From assembly GCF_026011795.1 (NCBI RefSeq), contig NZ_BRVS01000020.1, positions 1 to 45,114 on the forward strand: DNA of 45,114 nucleotides, read 5' to 3'. Origin of the DNA: Arthrobacter mangrovi. Lineage in GTDB: Bacteria > Actinomycetota > Actinomycetes > Actinomycetales > Micrococcaceae. Below the pieces are notes generated by a model. The model searched no databases. It was given only the letters and a program-made list of their open reading frames with translations, and was not told the DNA's origin. A program made the position numbers and the translations under genes. Within the stretch, counting starts at the first letter, position 1, and every line of letters begins with the position of its first letter. This document shows positions 10,021-21,000 of this stretch, piece by piece.

Positions 10021-12551
10021 GTACCGTCCACTCCCTCGTCTTGTTGCCTGCCCGGTGACTCTACTTTACGGGGCGCTTCCGCGCCGCCCGCGCGCAACAT
10101 ACCGGGTGCTGCGGCGCGCCGTTTCGCCATGCGGGACCGAACATCGGCCAGCAGGGACCGCAGCGAGTACTTGGCCCGCTGCCGCTTCCAGAAGCCTGCG
10201 CCGGCCGACATCTCCTCCAGCGACTTGTCCACGGTCTCCCAGTACTGCCGGACTTGGACTTCCGTGGGTTCGCCACGGCCGAAGACCGCGGCGTCGGCCC
10301 GGCGCGCCAGCAGCGTGGTGGTGCCGGAGGCGGACGGGAAGGCTTCGGCCAGCTCGGCGGCGTGTTCCCGGCGGGTGGCACGCGGGGCGGCCGTGGCACC
10401 CATGTCCATCGCCAGGGAGACGACCTCGCTCCAGCCGCCGCTGACGCGCGTGCTCGGCAGGCCCTCCGACGCACGCCGCTTGCGCCGGCGCAGTTTGAGC
10501 CAGGCGATCAGCAGCAGCGGGATCATCAGGACGATGACCGGAATCAGTGCAACGCCGACGACGGTGAACAGCCAGCCCCACTGTTCCCAGAAGCCCTTGT
10601 CGTTCTGCTCCGCGTCCTGCGGCTCCGGGGCCGAGTCCGGCGGAAGCTCGGCGGGCTCCTGCGGCGGGGGCGGCGGCTGCAGCACCTGCGGCTTGGGCGT
10701 GGACTTCGGCTGCTGCTGCGGGGGCGTCGGTTCATTGTCCTTGTCCGGCGTCGGGTCGAAGGCCACCCAGCCGGCATTTTCGAACGCCACTTCCACCCAG
10801 GCGTGGACGTCCTTGCCCTTGATTTCCACCGGGTCGGCGGCGGTGCGCTCCTTCGCCGGGTCCGGGTAGAAGCCCATGACCACACGGGCCGGCATGCCCA
10901 GCTGCCGGGCCATCAGCGCCATCGCGACGGCGTACTGCTCGTCGTCGCCGATCATCTGTTCGGCGTCCAGGAGGGCGGTGATGCGGCCGGCGCCGTGGCC
11001 GGAGAGGCTGCGGGCCTCGTCCTCCTTGCCGTTCGAGAAGAAGCCGTTCTCGTGCAGCGCCCGTTCCAGCTGGCGGACCTGTTCGATCGGCTCGGTGGCG
11101 TCGCCCGCCAGCTCGTTCGCCTTGGTCGCGATGATGGGCGGGACCTGGTCCGGTTCCGGCAGCGACAGCCGCGCGAAGCCGTCCTGGGCCAGCCGGCCGT
11201 CTTCCGGCTGCTCCGGGAAGGTCACGTTGACCGAGTAGGTGTCCTCGGGGCGGATGTAGGACGTGGCGAGGGCGGTCTCCGAGTCCTCGTTGTAGTAGAG
11301 CGACCCGCCGACTTCCTTGGCGCGCGGCCCCGCCATCGCCACCCCGTTGAGCTGGCCGCCCGCCGGGAGCCACACGCCGGTGTAGTCGCCGACGCTGAAG
11401 TCCAGCTCGACCGACTCCCGGTCACCGGTGAGCGTGCCCAGCGAGCTCGCGTCCCCCACCGGCGCGTAGTTTCCGCCGCTTTCGGGGTTCACGTTGTAGA
11501 CCACGCCGTCGTAGGTATCCAGTGCCGCCAGCCGTACCCGTTCCCCGGCAGGCAGCCCGCGCACGGTGAAGAGGGTCTCTTCCGACTTGTCCTTCACGTA
11601 CTGGCGGAAGTTCATCAGCGGAGACGGATAGTCGTAGAGGTCAACCGGGGGAACGACGACGTCGCGGAGCACCTTGCGGTCTTCGTCCGCGGTGAGTGCC
11701 GGAGACGCGAGGGCGGTCGCCGCCGTCGCAACGGCCAGCACGCCGGCTGCCAGGCCGGCGCGGCGCATGGTGGAGGCGCGGCGGGCGGCCGGCTCGGCCT
11801 GACTGAGCCCCGCTCCCCCGGCCAGGCCGCCCGTGCGCGCGGCGTGGTGCCGCCAGGCCAGCCAGGCGACGGCCGCGGCCACCAGCAGCACGCCGCGCAG
11901 GAGCGGAAGCGTCGGCGCGTTGGTGCCGAACGCGATGCCCAGGATGAACAGGGCTGTCACGGGAAGCGCCGCCCAGCAGAGTCCCCTGGTCCGCCAGGCG
12001 AGCGTCCCGGCGAGCAGTGCCGCGGTCAGCGAACCAAGGAAGGGCACCACGAGCATCCCGCCGCTGACGCCGACGGGCGCGGCCACGGTCAGGATGTCCT
12101 TCCAGGCGAAGATGAAGCCGGTCAGCACCGTGCGCAGCGACTCGAGCGACGGCAGGAACCCGGCGATCGCCTCCGTCGGTGCAGCGAAGGTGCTGCCCAG
12201 GACAAGGTAGGTGACCAGGCCCGCCGTCGCCGTCGCCAGCAGGCCCAGCCGGTACCAGGCGCAGCCCAGCGCGAGCGCGAGGCCCAGCAGGACACCGCCG
12301 ATGCCGGCAACCAGGTAGCGGGGATCCCCGCCGAAGACGTTGTGGAAGCCGAGGACACCGAGCGTCAGGAGCAGGGCCAGGACCGCGGCGTCGATGCCGA
12401 TGCTGCGCCAGGAGCGCGGCTGGGCGAGTCCCGGTGCGCCGGCCAGGAGCCCCGGGCCGGCAGTCCGGCCGGCAGTTTGGCCCGCCGCGGCGCGGCGGCG
12501 CGCGCGGGTCGGTTCGTTGTCCGGGCTGCCCGGGCTGTCGGTGGTGCTCAT
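10005..12551 (-). CDS. Multi-pass membrane protein with transglutaminase-fold domain (catalytic Cys absent)
   Basis: An 848-residue TgpA-like protein. ATG 12551 is chosen from the ATGA overlap with the DUF58 stop. An N-terminal block of about seven hydrophobic helices (50-285) is followed by an external region (290-650) and a further helix (660-687), then a cytoplasmic tail of about 160 residues. The external region contains a transglutaminase-like core at about 480-605: MARQLGMPARVVMGFYPD, VHAWVEV (His583) and WVAFDPT (Asp599). At the place of the nucleophile, where active enzymes have a GFCEHYA-like motif, this protein has GDDEQYA (Asp537). The only two cysteines in the protein lie in N-terminal membrane helices. 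It is therefore unlikely to be an active transglutaminase or protease; a structural or binding role fits better. MoxR, DUF58 and this fold often occur together. Confidence 0.9.
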   Translation of the reverse strand: MSTTDSPGSPDNEPTRARRRAAAGQTAGRTAGPGLLAGAPGLAQPRSWRSIGIDAAVLALLLTLGVLGFHNVFGGDPRYLVAGIGGVLLGLALALGCAWYRLGLLATATAGLVTYLVLGSTFAAPTEAIAGFLPSLESLRTVLTGFIFAWKDILTVAAPVGVSGGMLVVPFLGSLTAALLAGTLAWRTRGLCWAALPVTALFILGIAFGTNAPTLPLLRGVLLVAAAVAWLAWRHHAARTGGLAGGAGLSQAEPAARRASTMRRAGLAAGVLAVATAATALASPALTADEDRKVLRDVVVPPVDLYDYPSPLMNFRQYVKDKSEETLFTVRGLPAGERVRLAALDTYDGVVYNVNPESGGNYAPVGDASSLGTLTGDRESVELDFSVGDYTGVWLPAGGQLNGVAMAGPRAKEVGGSLYYNEDSETALATSYIRPEDTYSVNVTFPEQPEDGRLAQDGFARLSLPEPDQVPPIIATKANELAGDATEPIEQVRQLERALHENGFFSNGKEDEARSLSGHGAGRITALLDAEQMIGDDEQYAVAMALMARQLGMPARVVMGFYPDPAKERTAADPVEIKGKDVHAWVEVAFENAGWVAFDPTPDKDNEPTPPQQQPKSTPKPQVLQPPPPPQEPAELPPDSAPEPQDAEQNDKGFWEQWGWLFTVVGVALIPVIVLMIPLLLIAWLKLRRRKRRASEGLPSTRVSGGWSEVVSLAMDMGATAAPRATRREHAAELAEAFPSASGTTTLLARRADAAVFGRGEPTEVQVRQYWETVDKSLEEMSAGAGFWKRQRAKYSLRSLLADVRSRMAKRRAAAPGMLRAGGAEAPRKVESPGRQQDEGVDGTWRQD

Positions 12552-13909
12552 GCGGCAGCCTTCCTCAAAACAATGCCAAGGTCTTCCAGGTTGCCGAGCG
12601 AGAGCACCGTCAGGTCGCCGATCGTGGCCCGCGAGGCCTCGGTGCCGAAGGAACAGCGGATCGCGAAGGCGCGGATGCCGGGCGGGATGGTGGATGCCGC
12701 GCGGCGGAGTTGGGTCGGCGTGGTGTGCGCCCCGGTGACCAGGAAGAACACGGAGGCGTTGGGCACGGCGTCGGCCGTCGACCGCGCCAGCTCCACGGCG
12801 GTCGCCCGCTGCGGCCGGCCGTCGATCCGCGTCATTTCGTCCAGCAGGTTCCGCCCGGTTTCGCTGCGCAGCGGGCCCTGCTGGGTCATCACGCTCAGGT
12901 TCCGCTGCTCGCGGATGGCCTGTAGGCCGATAGAGGCCCCGGCGGACACGGCCAGCTCGAATTCGGCCTCCGAGGCGTATTCCTCGGTATTCGTCGAAAC
13001 GGCAATGGCGAGGTGGGCGCGGCGGGTTTCCTCGAACTGGCGGACCATGAGCTGGCCGGTGCGGGCCGTGGTCTTCCAATGGATGTGCCGCCGGTCATCG
13101 CCAGGAACATAGTCGCGCAGGGCATGGAAGGACACATCGGCGCTCGAAAGGTCCTTGGTCGGCAGGCCTTCCAGGTCACGGATGAAACCGGAGGCCGTGC
13201 CCACCAGCGCGGTGGTCCTCGGGTGCACAAAGAGGTCCGTCGGTTCGGTCCACACCATCTGCCGGCGCAGCAGGCCCAGCGGGTCGGCACGGACCGAGCG
13301 CACCGGCCCCACCACGATCACCGCGCGGCGCTGCGTGGGAATGGTGAACAGGTCCTCATGGACCTGGCCCGGCTGCATGCGCGGCAGCTGGAACACCGCG
13401 GTGCCGGCGCCCACCGGCAGCTCCATCGCGGCCGGCAGCAGGGGCTTGGCGGCGGTGTTGGTGACGGCAATACTTCCGACGGCGTGGTCCCCCACCGCGA
13501 CGCGGGTGCGGGCCAGGTCCAGTTCCACTCCGTAGGAGGACCGGCCGAGCACGAAGCCGACGGCGATCAGCAGCAGCAGGGCGGCCATGAAGCCCGCCGT
13601 CCGGGCTTCCGCCCAGCCAAAGGCCGCGCCGAGGCCGAACAAGAGCACACAGGTGCCCAGCACCATCCAGCCCAGCGGCGAAACGACGGCGAGGACCGGC
13701 CGCACGTGGCGCTCCAGCAAGGCCCCCGCTTTCTTCCACCACGGCGCCACGTATTCGCGGCCCAGGCCGGCGGCCTCCGCCAGCACTGACCGCGGGTGCA
13801 GCCTGCTGCCCGCCGAAGGAAAGACACCGGGGAGGGCCCCCCGGGCCACGCGCGCCAGGGCGCCCCGTGCCGCCGCCAGCCGGCCCTCGGCGGTTTTGGT
13901 TGTCGACAT
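12548..13909 (-). CDS. DUF58 domain-containing protein
   Basis: A 453-residue protein starting at ATG 13909, preceded by AGAGGCGAGC. Two hydrophobic helices (about 80-125) put it in the membrane. The DUF58 core follows, with the hallmark stretch ALRDYVPGDDRRHIHWKTTA and then LMVRQFEE, ahead of a von Willebrand A-like C-terminal part. DUF58 proteins are the usual partners of MoxR ATPases and are thought to work with them in maturing or assembling complexes. The gene lies 20 bp after moxR and overlaps the transglutaminase-fold gene by 4 bp. The family is certain; biochemical function is unknown. Confidence 0.95.
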   Translation of the reverse strand: MSTTKTAEGRLAAARGALARVARGALPGVFPSAGSRLHPRSVLAEAAGLGREYVAPWWKKAGALLERHVRPVLAVVSPLGWMVLGTCVLLFGLGAAFGWAEARTAGFMAALLLLIAVGFVLGRSSYGVELDLARTRVAVGDHAVGSIAVTNTAAKPLLPAAMELPVGAGTAVFQLPRMQPGQVHEDLFTIPTQRRAVIVVGPVRSVRADPLGLLRRQMVWTEPTDLFVHPRTTALVGTASGFIRDLEGLPTKDLSSADVSFHALRDYVPGDDRRHIHWKTTARTGQLMVRQFEETRRAHLAIAVSTNTEEYASEAEFELAVSAGASIGLQAIREQRNLSVMTQQGPLRSETGRNLLDEMTRIDGRPQRATAVELARSTADAVPNASVFFLVTGAHTTPTQLRRAASTIPPGIRAFAIRCSFGTEASRATIGDLTVLSLGNLEDLGIVLRKAAA

Positions 13910-13929
13910 GCTCGCCTCTGCCGCCGGGA

Positions 13930-14904
13930 CTAAACGGCCGCGGCGCGCTGCTGCGGCGCGGCGACGTCCGCCAGCACGCGGCTGATCACGGCTTCCGGCG
14001 TGGCCCCCGCGAACTCTGCCTCGGGGTCCATGACCAGCCGGTGCGTCCACACCACGGGTGCCAGCTCCTTGATGTCGTCCGGCAGCACGTAATTCCGTCC
14101 TTCCGAGGCAGCCCAGACCTTTGCCGCACGCACCATGGCCAGGGCGCCGCGGACGCTGACGCCCAGGCGGGTCTCGTCGACGGAGCGCGTCGCTTCGCAC
14201 AGGTGCGAGACGTACTCGAGCACGGCCGTGTCCACGTGGTTGCTCGCGGCCAGGTCCGCCATGTCCGTGACGGCCTGGGTGGTGATGATCGGCGACAGCG
14301 CGGCGGAACGGTCCCGCGTGGTGGCGCCGCCGAGCAGCTTCACCGTCGAGGCCAGGTCCGGGTAGCCGATGGATGTCTTGATGAGGAAGCGGTCCAGCTG
14401 CGCCTCCGGCAGCCGGTAGGTGCCGGCCTGCTCGATCGGGTTCTGGGTGGCGATCACCATGAACGGACGGCCGGCCTGGTAGGTCACACCGTCCACCGTG
14501 ACGCGGGATTCCTCCATGACCTCCAGCAGGGCCGACTGGGTCTTCGGCGATGCCCGGTTGATTTCGTCCGCCAGCACGACGTTGGCGAAGATCGGTCCCT
14601 TGTGGAACTCGAAGTTCTGCGTCTTCTGGTCGTAGATGGTGATGCCCGTGACGTCCGAGGGCAGCAGGTCCGGGGTGAACTGGATGCGGGAGTTGGTGCC
14701 CTGCACGGTGGCGGCCAGCGAACGGGCCAGCATGGTCTTGCCGGTGCCCGGGGCGTCCTCGAGCAGGACGTGGCCTTCGGCCAGCATGGAGGTCAGGATC
14801 AGCTTGACCACGTGCGACTTGCCCAGCACCGCCTGGCCCACATTGCCGACGAGTTTCTCAAAGGTCCCGGCGAACCATTCGGCTTGCTCTGCAGTCATCG
14901 TCAT
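13930..14904 (-). CDS. MoxR family AAA+ ATPase
   Basis: A 324-residue ATPase of the MoxR group, chaperone-like proteins that assemble or activate protein complexes. Start ATG 14904 (MTMTAEQAEWF) is preferred because AAAGAGAC lies about 11 bases upstream; an ATG six bases later and one at 14991 are possible but less well placed. Walker A is EDAPGTGKTML (Lys56), Walker B is VVLADEINRA, sensor 1 is IATQNPIEQ, and the C-terminal lid includes GVSVRGALAMVRAAK. It opens the tightly packed MoxR-to-kinase run. A probable own promoter lies upstream at 15027-15056, so it may be expressed independently of the giant surface genes. Confidence 0.96.
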   Translation of the reverse strand: MTMTAEQAEWFAGTFEKLVGNVGQAVLGKSHVVKLILTSMLAEGHVLLEDAPGTGKTMLARSLAATVQGTNSRIQFTPDLLPSDVTGITIYDQKTQNFEFHKGPIFANVVLADEINRASPKTQSALLEVMEESRVTVDGVTYQAGRPFMVIATQNPIEQAGTYRLPEAQLDRFLIKTSIGYPDLASTVKLLGGATTRDRSAALSPIITTQAVTDMADLAASNHVDTAVLEYVSHLCEATRSVDETRLGVSVRGALAMVRAAKVWAASEGRNYVLPDDIKELAPVVWTHRLVMDPEAEFAGATPEAVISRVLADVAAPQQRAAAV

Positions 14905-15026
14905 CGTGGTAGCTGTCTCTTTCTCGCTGATGTTGGCTTCGGAACTGATGCTTGGTCGCCGGTCGCGTGCTGCGGGAGGCGGCGGGCGCAAACGATTAAG
15001 CCGTCGGGCGGCGGCCGCCGGGGATC

Positions 15027-15056
15027 ATTCTACGGACTCCCGCGGACCGGTGCGAA
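15027..15056 (-). promoter_or_regulatory. Putative promoter for the moxR-kinase run
   Basis: On the minus strand, -35 TTCGCA (15056-15051) and -10 TAGAAT (15032-15027) are separated by 18 bp, about 120 bases before the moxR start. The -10 fits the actinobacterial TANNNT pattern. This would give the seven downstream genes a promoter separate from the giant surface-protein genes. Confidence 0.45.
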
Positions 15057-15070
15057 GGGGAGATCTCCCC
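15057..15070. promoter_or_regulatory. Perfect 14-bp palindrome next to the moxR promoter
   Basis: GGGGAGATCTCCCC abuts the proposed -35 box and lies 23 bp beyond the stop codon of the upstream surface-protein gene. It could be an operator for the moxR promoter. It has no loop, so a terminator hairpin is less likely. Confidence 0.35.
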
Positions 15071-15093
15071 AGCGCGCCCGTCCGCAACGACGC

Positions 15094-18000
15094 TCATCCG
15101 CTCCACCCGTGCATGTGGAAGGTGCCGTAGCCCTCGATGGTGACGAGCAGGTCGTCCGTATAAGGCGGCGACATGTTGGCGATGCAGTTGGTTTCGCCGG
15201 TGATGCCGCTGTAGCTGGTGATCCGCAGCGTGGTGCGCCCGTTGTTGGGGTCCAGGTTTTCTTCCGTACCGCGGCAGGTCATGGTCACGGAGCCGAGCGG
15301 GAAGTTCCGGTAGCCGACCTTCACCCGGAACCAATTCCTCTCGCCGCGAACGATCACCTCCTCGCCCCGGTAGAGGCCCGTCACCGCCGCCGGGGAGGTC
15401 GACTGCGAGCGGCTGAAGCTCTTGCTGCCGTCGGCCCGGGTCACCGTGACCACGATCGTGTGGGTCTTCCCCGGCTCCTCGCCGCTGGTCCAGCTGCCGC
15501 TGCCCGCGTTGACGGCCTGGCCGTTCACCGTGACCGAGGATCCCGTGACCTCGCGGCCGTTGCCGTACTGCTGCCAGTTGGTGTTCCAGGTAAAAGTCAC
15601 CTTCGGTCCGTTGACCGAAGCGCCGATGTTCGAGGCATCCGTGATCGGCCCGTACGCGCTGGTGGCGTTGGACGCGGCGCTGGCCGCACCAGGTCCGCCC
15701 GCATTCAGGGCCCGGACCCGCCAGGTGTGGTTCTGCCCGTTGGTCGGCGAGGCCGCCGTCGCTCCCGGACCGGACAGCGGCAGCCAGCCCCCGCCGTCGA
15801 GCGAATACTCGTAGCCGGAGATGGCGCTGCCGTTGTTGTTGGGCGGGCTGAAGTCGAGGCGGACCTGCTCATTGGTCCCGGTCGCCGCCGCGCGGACGGA
15901 CGCCACCTGGTGCGGGACACCATACGGTACGACGGCGGCGGAGCGGCTGCTGAGGTCGCCGGCGCCGGCCTTGTTCCGGGCCAGGACGTCGAAGGTGTAG
16001 CTGCTCGACGTCTTCAGCCCGGTGAGCGAAATTCCGGTGGTTCCGGCCGACAGCCCGTTGCGGGAATCTGCCAGGGCGCCGTTCTCGAAAATCCGCAGGT
16101 CGTAGGACTCCACCGGGGCGCCGTTCGTGTTGGCCGGGGCGGACCAGGCGACATCGATGGAGCCCTCGTTGACCTGGCTGGTGGTCCGGGTCGCCGTCGG
16201 CGTGGACGGCGCCCCCGGCGGCCCGGCCGGAATCTCGGGCGAGGAGTAGCCGCTGAAGTCCGACGGCGTCGTCGCGCGGTTGTTGGCCTGGACGCGGACC
16301 TTGTAGGCGGTGCCGTTGGCCAGGCCGCTCCACACCAGCGAGTTCCCGGTGACCTTGGACTTCTGCAGCTCTCCGGCCGGCGGCGCCGGGGAGATTTCCA
16401 GGTTGAAGGACTCTACCGGGGACCCCTCCGAGGCGGGCGCCTGCCAGGTCACCGTCAGCGAGCCGTCGCCGAACTCCAGCTGCGGCGCGGCCGGGGTCTC
16501 CGGCTTGACGTCCGGGCGCACCGTTCCCGAGGCCGGCGACGGCTCCGAGGTGCCGACGGCGTTGGTCGCAGTGACGGTGAAGTTGTACTCCTGGTTGTTC
16601 GTCAGGTTATCGAGCGTGCAGGTGTTGGCGGCGCATTCCTGGCTGAAGCCCCCGCCGCTGACGGTGTAGGAGGTGACCGGTTCGCCGTTGTCCGCCGGCA
16701 CGTCCCAAGTCAGGACGGCCGTGCGGTTGCCCTCGCTGACCATGCGCGGCGTGGTCGGCGCATCCGGCTTGCCCTTCACCGTCAGCGTGACCTCGCCTTC
16801 GGCTTCGCGGTCCGGGTCCCCGGTAGCGTCCTGGATCCGGTACACGACCAGCATCGTGCCGACAAAGTCCTTGGCCGGCGTGATCTGAAGCGACTCGCCG
16901 CTGACCGCCGCGGTCCCCTGGCCGCTGTCGAGCGGGCGGGTGCTGAGGATCTTCAGCGGCGTCTCCGGGAACGGGTTGGAGTCGTTCTCGAGCACCGGCA
17001 CCGTCACTGTGTCGCCCTGGTGCGCGTTCTGCACGGCGTCGTCTACCGCGACGGCCGGCTGCCGGTCCGTCGCGACCACGCTGATGGTCACCGCGGCGGA
17101 GACCGGGTCATGCTTGCCGTCGGACACGCTGACGGTCACCGTCCCCTCGGTGCCCTTCGCGGTGCTGTCGTCCGCGCGGGCGGTGAGCACGCTGCCGTCC
17201 AGGGAGACATCCACCCCGTCCACGCCGCCATCGAGGGCGAACTTCAGCGTGTCGCCGGGATCCGGGTCGCTGGCGGCCCGGGCCAGGTCGAGGGTAACGG
17301 GCTCGCCGCCCTGTGCCACCTGCAGCGAGTTGGCGCTCAGCACCGGCGGGGAGTTCTGTTCGGGCCCGGGCAGGACGGTGACGGGCAGAGTCAGTACGGC
17401 CGTCAACCCGTCCGGGTCGTCCGGGCCGCTGCCGTCGGTCACTTCGAAGGACACCGAAGCCGGGCCGGCATAGCCGTCGTTGGAGGTGAAGGTGACGCGG
17501 TCGGCGCCGTTGATCCGCGCCGTGCCGGCCACGGCCGCGACCTTGTTGTCCTGGGTCAGCCGCGGCGTCCGCCCGTCGCGCACCGTGACGAGTTCGCGCA
17601 GGTCGAGCGCCAGCGGATCGCCGGAGCGCACCTTGAGCGGCGTCTGGTCCGCCAGCGCCGGCCGCTGGTCGCCGTTGCCGGGCACCACCACGAAGGCCGT
17701 GGACGAAAGGCCGTCCATGTCCTCGAGCGTATAGGGAATGATCTGCGTGTCCGCGCGCACCGGGACGGCCAGCGTCCGGTCGTCGGCCACCCGTGCCCCG
17801 CCCGCCGGGTCGTCGACGCTGATGGCCAGCGCGGCCAGGTCGCCGTCCGGGTCCTCGTCGTTGTTCAGGATCGGCACGCTGACCTCGTCGCGGCCGGTTG
17901 TCTCGGCCACCGCGACCCTGTCGTCCCGCGCGACCGGCGGCAGCAGCGGAGCGTCGGCGTCCACGGTGACCGTCACCGTGCCGGTGGCGCTTCCGCCGCG

Positions 18001-21000
18001 GCCGTCCGTGATGGTGTAGCGGACGACGGCGGTGCCTTCCGTTTCCGGGGCCTGGATCCTGAGGCGGCCCTCGCGGATGCCAAGGTCCAGCTCCGCCTCG
18101 GTGGTGAGGCCGCCGTCCGCGAAGGCAAGCCGGTCCCCGTCCGGGTCCGAGTCGTTCTTCAGCACGTCAACGGAGAGGCTGCGGCCCGGGCGGACGGCGG
18201 CCTCGTCGTCGACGGCGTAGGGCGGCTGGTTGGCGTCCGACGTCGGCGCGACGCCGATGGAGACGGTTCCGGTGGCGCGGGCGCCCAGCCGGTCCTGGAC
18301 CACGTAGGTGATGGTGTCGGTGCCGGACGAGGCGGCACCGGCGCTGTATTCGATGGCGTCCGCCTTGATGACGGCGGTGCCGAGGGAAGGCGCGCGGTCC
18401 AGCCCCGCCAGGCCCACGGAATCGCCGTCCGGGTCGATCCCCTCCAGCGGGACCGGGATGCGGACGGTCTTGCCCGCCAGCACCCGCGCCGTGAGGTCCT
18501 CCGGAACGGGAGCCGAGTTGCCGCTGTCCAGCGGGTTCACCCGGATCCGCACCTGGGCGCTGGCCGTCTGCCCGTCCGGGCCGCTGATCCGGTAGACCAG
18601 GGGCACCGTCTTGCCGGCGGTGGCCGGTCCGGCCTTGAAACGCAGCTGGTTCCCGGAGATGGCCACCGTACCGTCGGCCGGATCCGGGCTTTCGGCGAGC
18701 TCCGCGTCCAAGGTAAGCGCCGCGCCGTTGGGGTGCTCATCGTTGTCCAGGACCGGAATGGTGACCACGTCGCCGGCGCGGACCACGGCCTCGTCGTCGG
18801 TGGCCCGGGGCGGGAGCAGTTTCCCGGGCGCCGGCACCGGGTAGATCCCCACCTCGCCGGTCGCGCTGCCGGAGCCGTTGGAGACGGTGTAGGTAATGGT
18901 CAGCGGCGCGTTCAGTCCCCGGGCGTCCTCGACCCGGAGGATCGAGTGGTTCAGCACCGCGACCTTCACGGCCGCGTCGCGCGGGGCGGAGACCGACTGC
19001 ACGACCAGGACTCCCCCGGCCGGATCCGAGTCGTTGGCCAGCACATCCACGAGCGCCTCGCCGCGGGCCGGCAGCAGCACCGTGTCCCGCACCGCCGTGG
19101 GCAGGCCGGCGTCCTGGTCCGCGCCGACCACGTCAACACGGATCAGTCCGGGCGCGCTGGTGGGCCCGGTAGTGGCCAGGTACTCGAGGTAGTACGTTCC
19201 GGGAGTCTTCGAACGGAAGGTGACGGTGCCGGCGTCGTAATTGCCCTGGACCTCGGCATTGGGCACTTCGCCGACGTTCGCCAGCCGGAGCGAACCGCCG
19301 GTGGGATCCACGTCATTGCGCAGCGGGAAGATGGTCGCGGCTTCCCCGCCGGCCACCCGGATGTGGTCCGGGTTGGTAATTGGGGGCAGCTCGCCGCGCG
19401 GCTTGACCTGCACGGTCACCTCGCCGGTAGCGGTGGTCCGGCCGTCGGACACCGTGATGGCGACCTTCTTCTCGCCGTCGGACACCCCCACGTCCTGGTA
19501 GGTGAGCAGGCCGTCCGCTCGGGTCCGCACGATATCCCCCGGGTCCTCCGCGGCCGCGCCGACGAGCAGCAGGTCATCACCGTCCGGGTCCAGCCAGTCC
19601 GTCAGGACGTTCTGGCTCAGGCTGCGCCCGGCCTCCACGGCCAGGATGGTCTCGCGCTTCTGCTCGGGCGCCTGGTTGGATCCCGGGGGCACCACGCGCA
19701 GCCGGACCCTCGCCGAGTCCGTGCCGCCGCGTCCGTCGTCGACCTCGTAGCTGAAGGTGGAGCTGCCGGCGGCGGAAGCCGGGACCACGGCCTGGAGGCC
19801 GGTGTTCTCGTAGATCCGCTGGACGGTGCCCGCGGCGGGCTGGTCGCCGGTGACCTTGACCGTCAGCAGGTCCCCGTCCGGGTCCGAGTCGTTGAACAGC
19901 ACCGGCAGCACGGTGGTGCGGCCGGCCCGCACGCCGAACTCGTCATCCGTGGCCGTGGGCGGTTGGTTTTCCTCGAGGCGCTCCGGCAGCCGGGTGGCCG
20001 CGGTGATGTCCGCCGACTCGGTCGTATCGTTCTCGTCCTCGCCCTTCGGCGGGATCAGGTCCGCCCAGTTGTTGACCAGCTGCAGGTTCTTGTTGACCAG
20101 CCAGACGTTGCCCGCATTGATGTCGTTGAGCACGACCACGTCACGGTTGGTCCGGAACACAAGCTCGGAGTCCGCGCCGAGCGACGGAATGGGCAGCGAC
20201 AGGTCGAAGGCATTGTCCGCGCAGTCGCGCAGGTACGTTCCGTTGCCCGGCCAGGCGGCGTGGACACAGCCGCCGACTTGCACCGGCGCGATGGGCGGGG
20301 CCGGATTCGGGACCCGGGTCAGTTGCGCCTCGCCGCCGTCCAGGGGCTGGCTGAGGAGCCCCGCAGAGGTTGCGATGCCGACCCGGTCACCCGCATCCCC
20401 GGGCTGCTGCAGTTGCGCGTCGCCGGCACCGTCCAGCTCGACGGCCCTCCCGCCGGGCAGGTAGGCGGTGCCGGCGTCCGGGACCAGGACCACAGGCTCG
20501 TCGCCGACCGTGGTCAGCTGCAGTTCGGCGGCACCTTTCATGCCCGGCAGCTCCTGCGCCGAGACCTCCTCGAACGCGCCGCCGTCCGCGCGGTACCCGG
20601 TGAGCATGCCGGTGTCCGGCGTCGCCACGTAGACCGTGTCTTCATCGCTAACGACGGCGACAGCGCCCGGCTGGTCCTCGGCCAGAGGCTCGGCACCCTC
20701 CGGGGAGAACGATTCCAGAGAAGCGGCGTCGACCGCCCAGACCTGGCCCGCGGCCGGATCGCTGACGGCCGCCACGGCCGTGCCGAGCGACAACCGGGCC
20801 GACCCCGGGAGCTGGTTCTCCGCGCCATGGACCATGTCGGCGACACTGACCCGGCTCACCGCGTTCTGGTCCAGGTTCTGCAGGAGCACGGTGGCTGCGT
20901 CCTGCTGCACATCGAAACCGGTGCTGGCGGGCTGGAAGCCGCCGTCGAGCAGCTGGGACTGGTAGTTCAGGTGGCCGACCAGGCCCTGGGCCTTGTTGGT

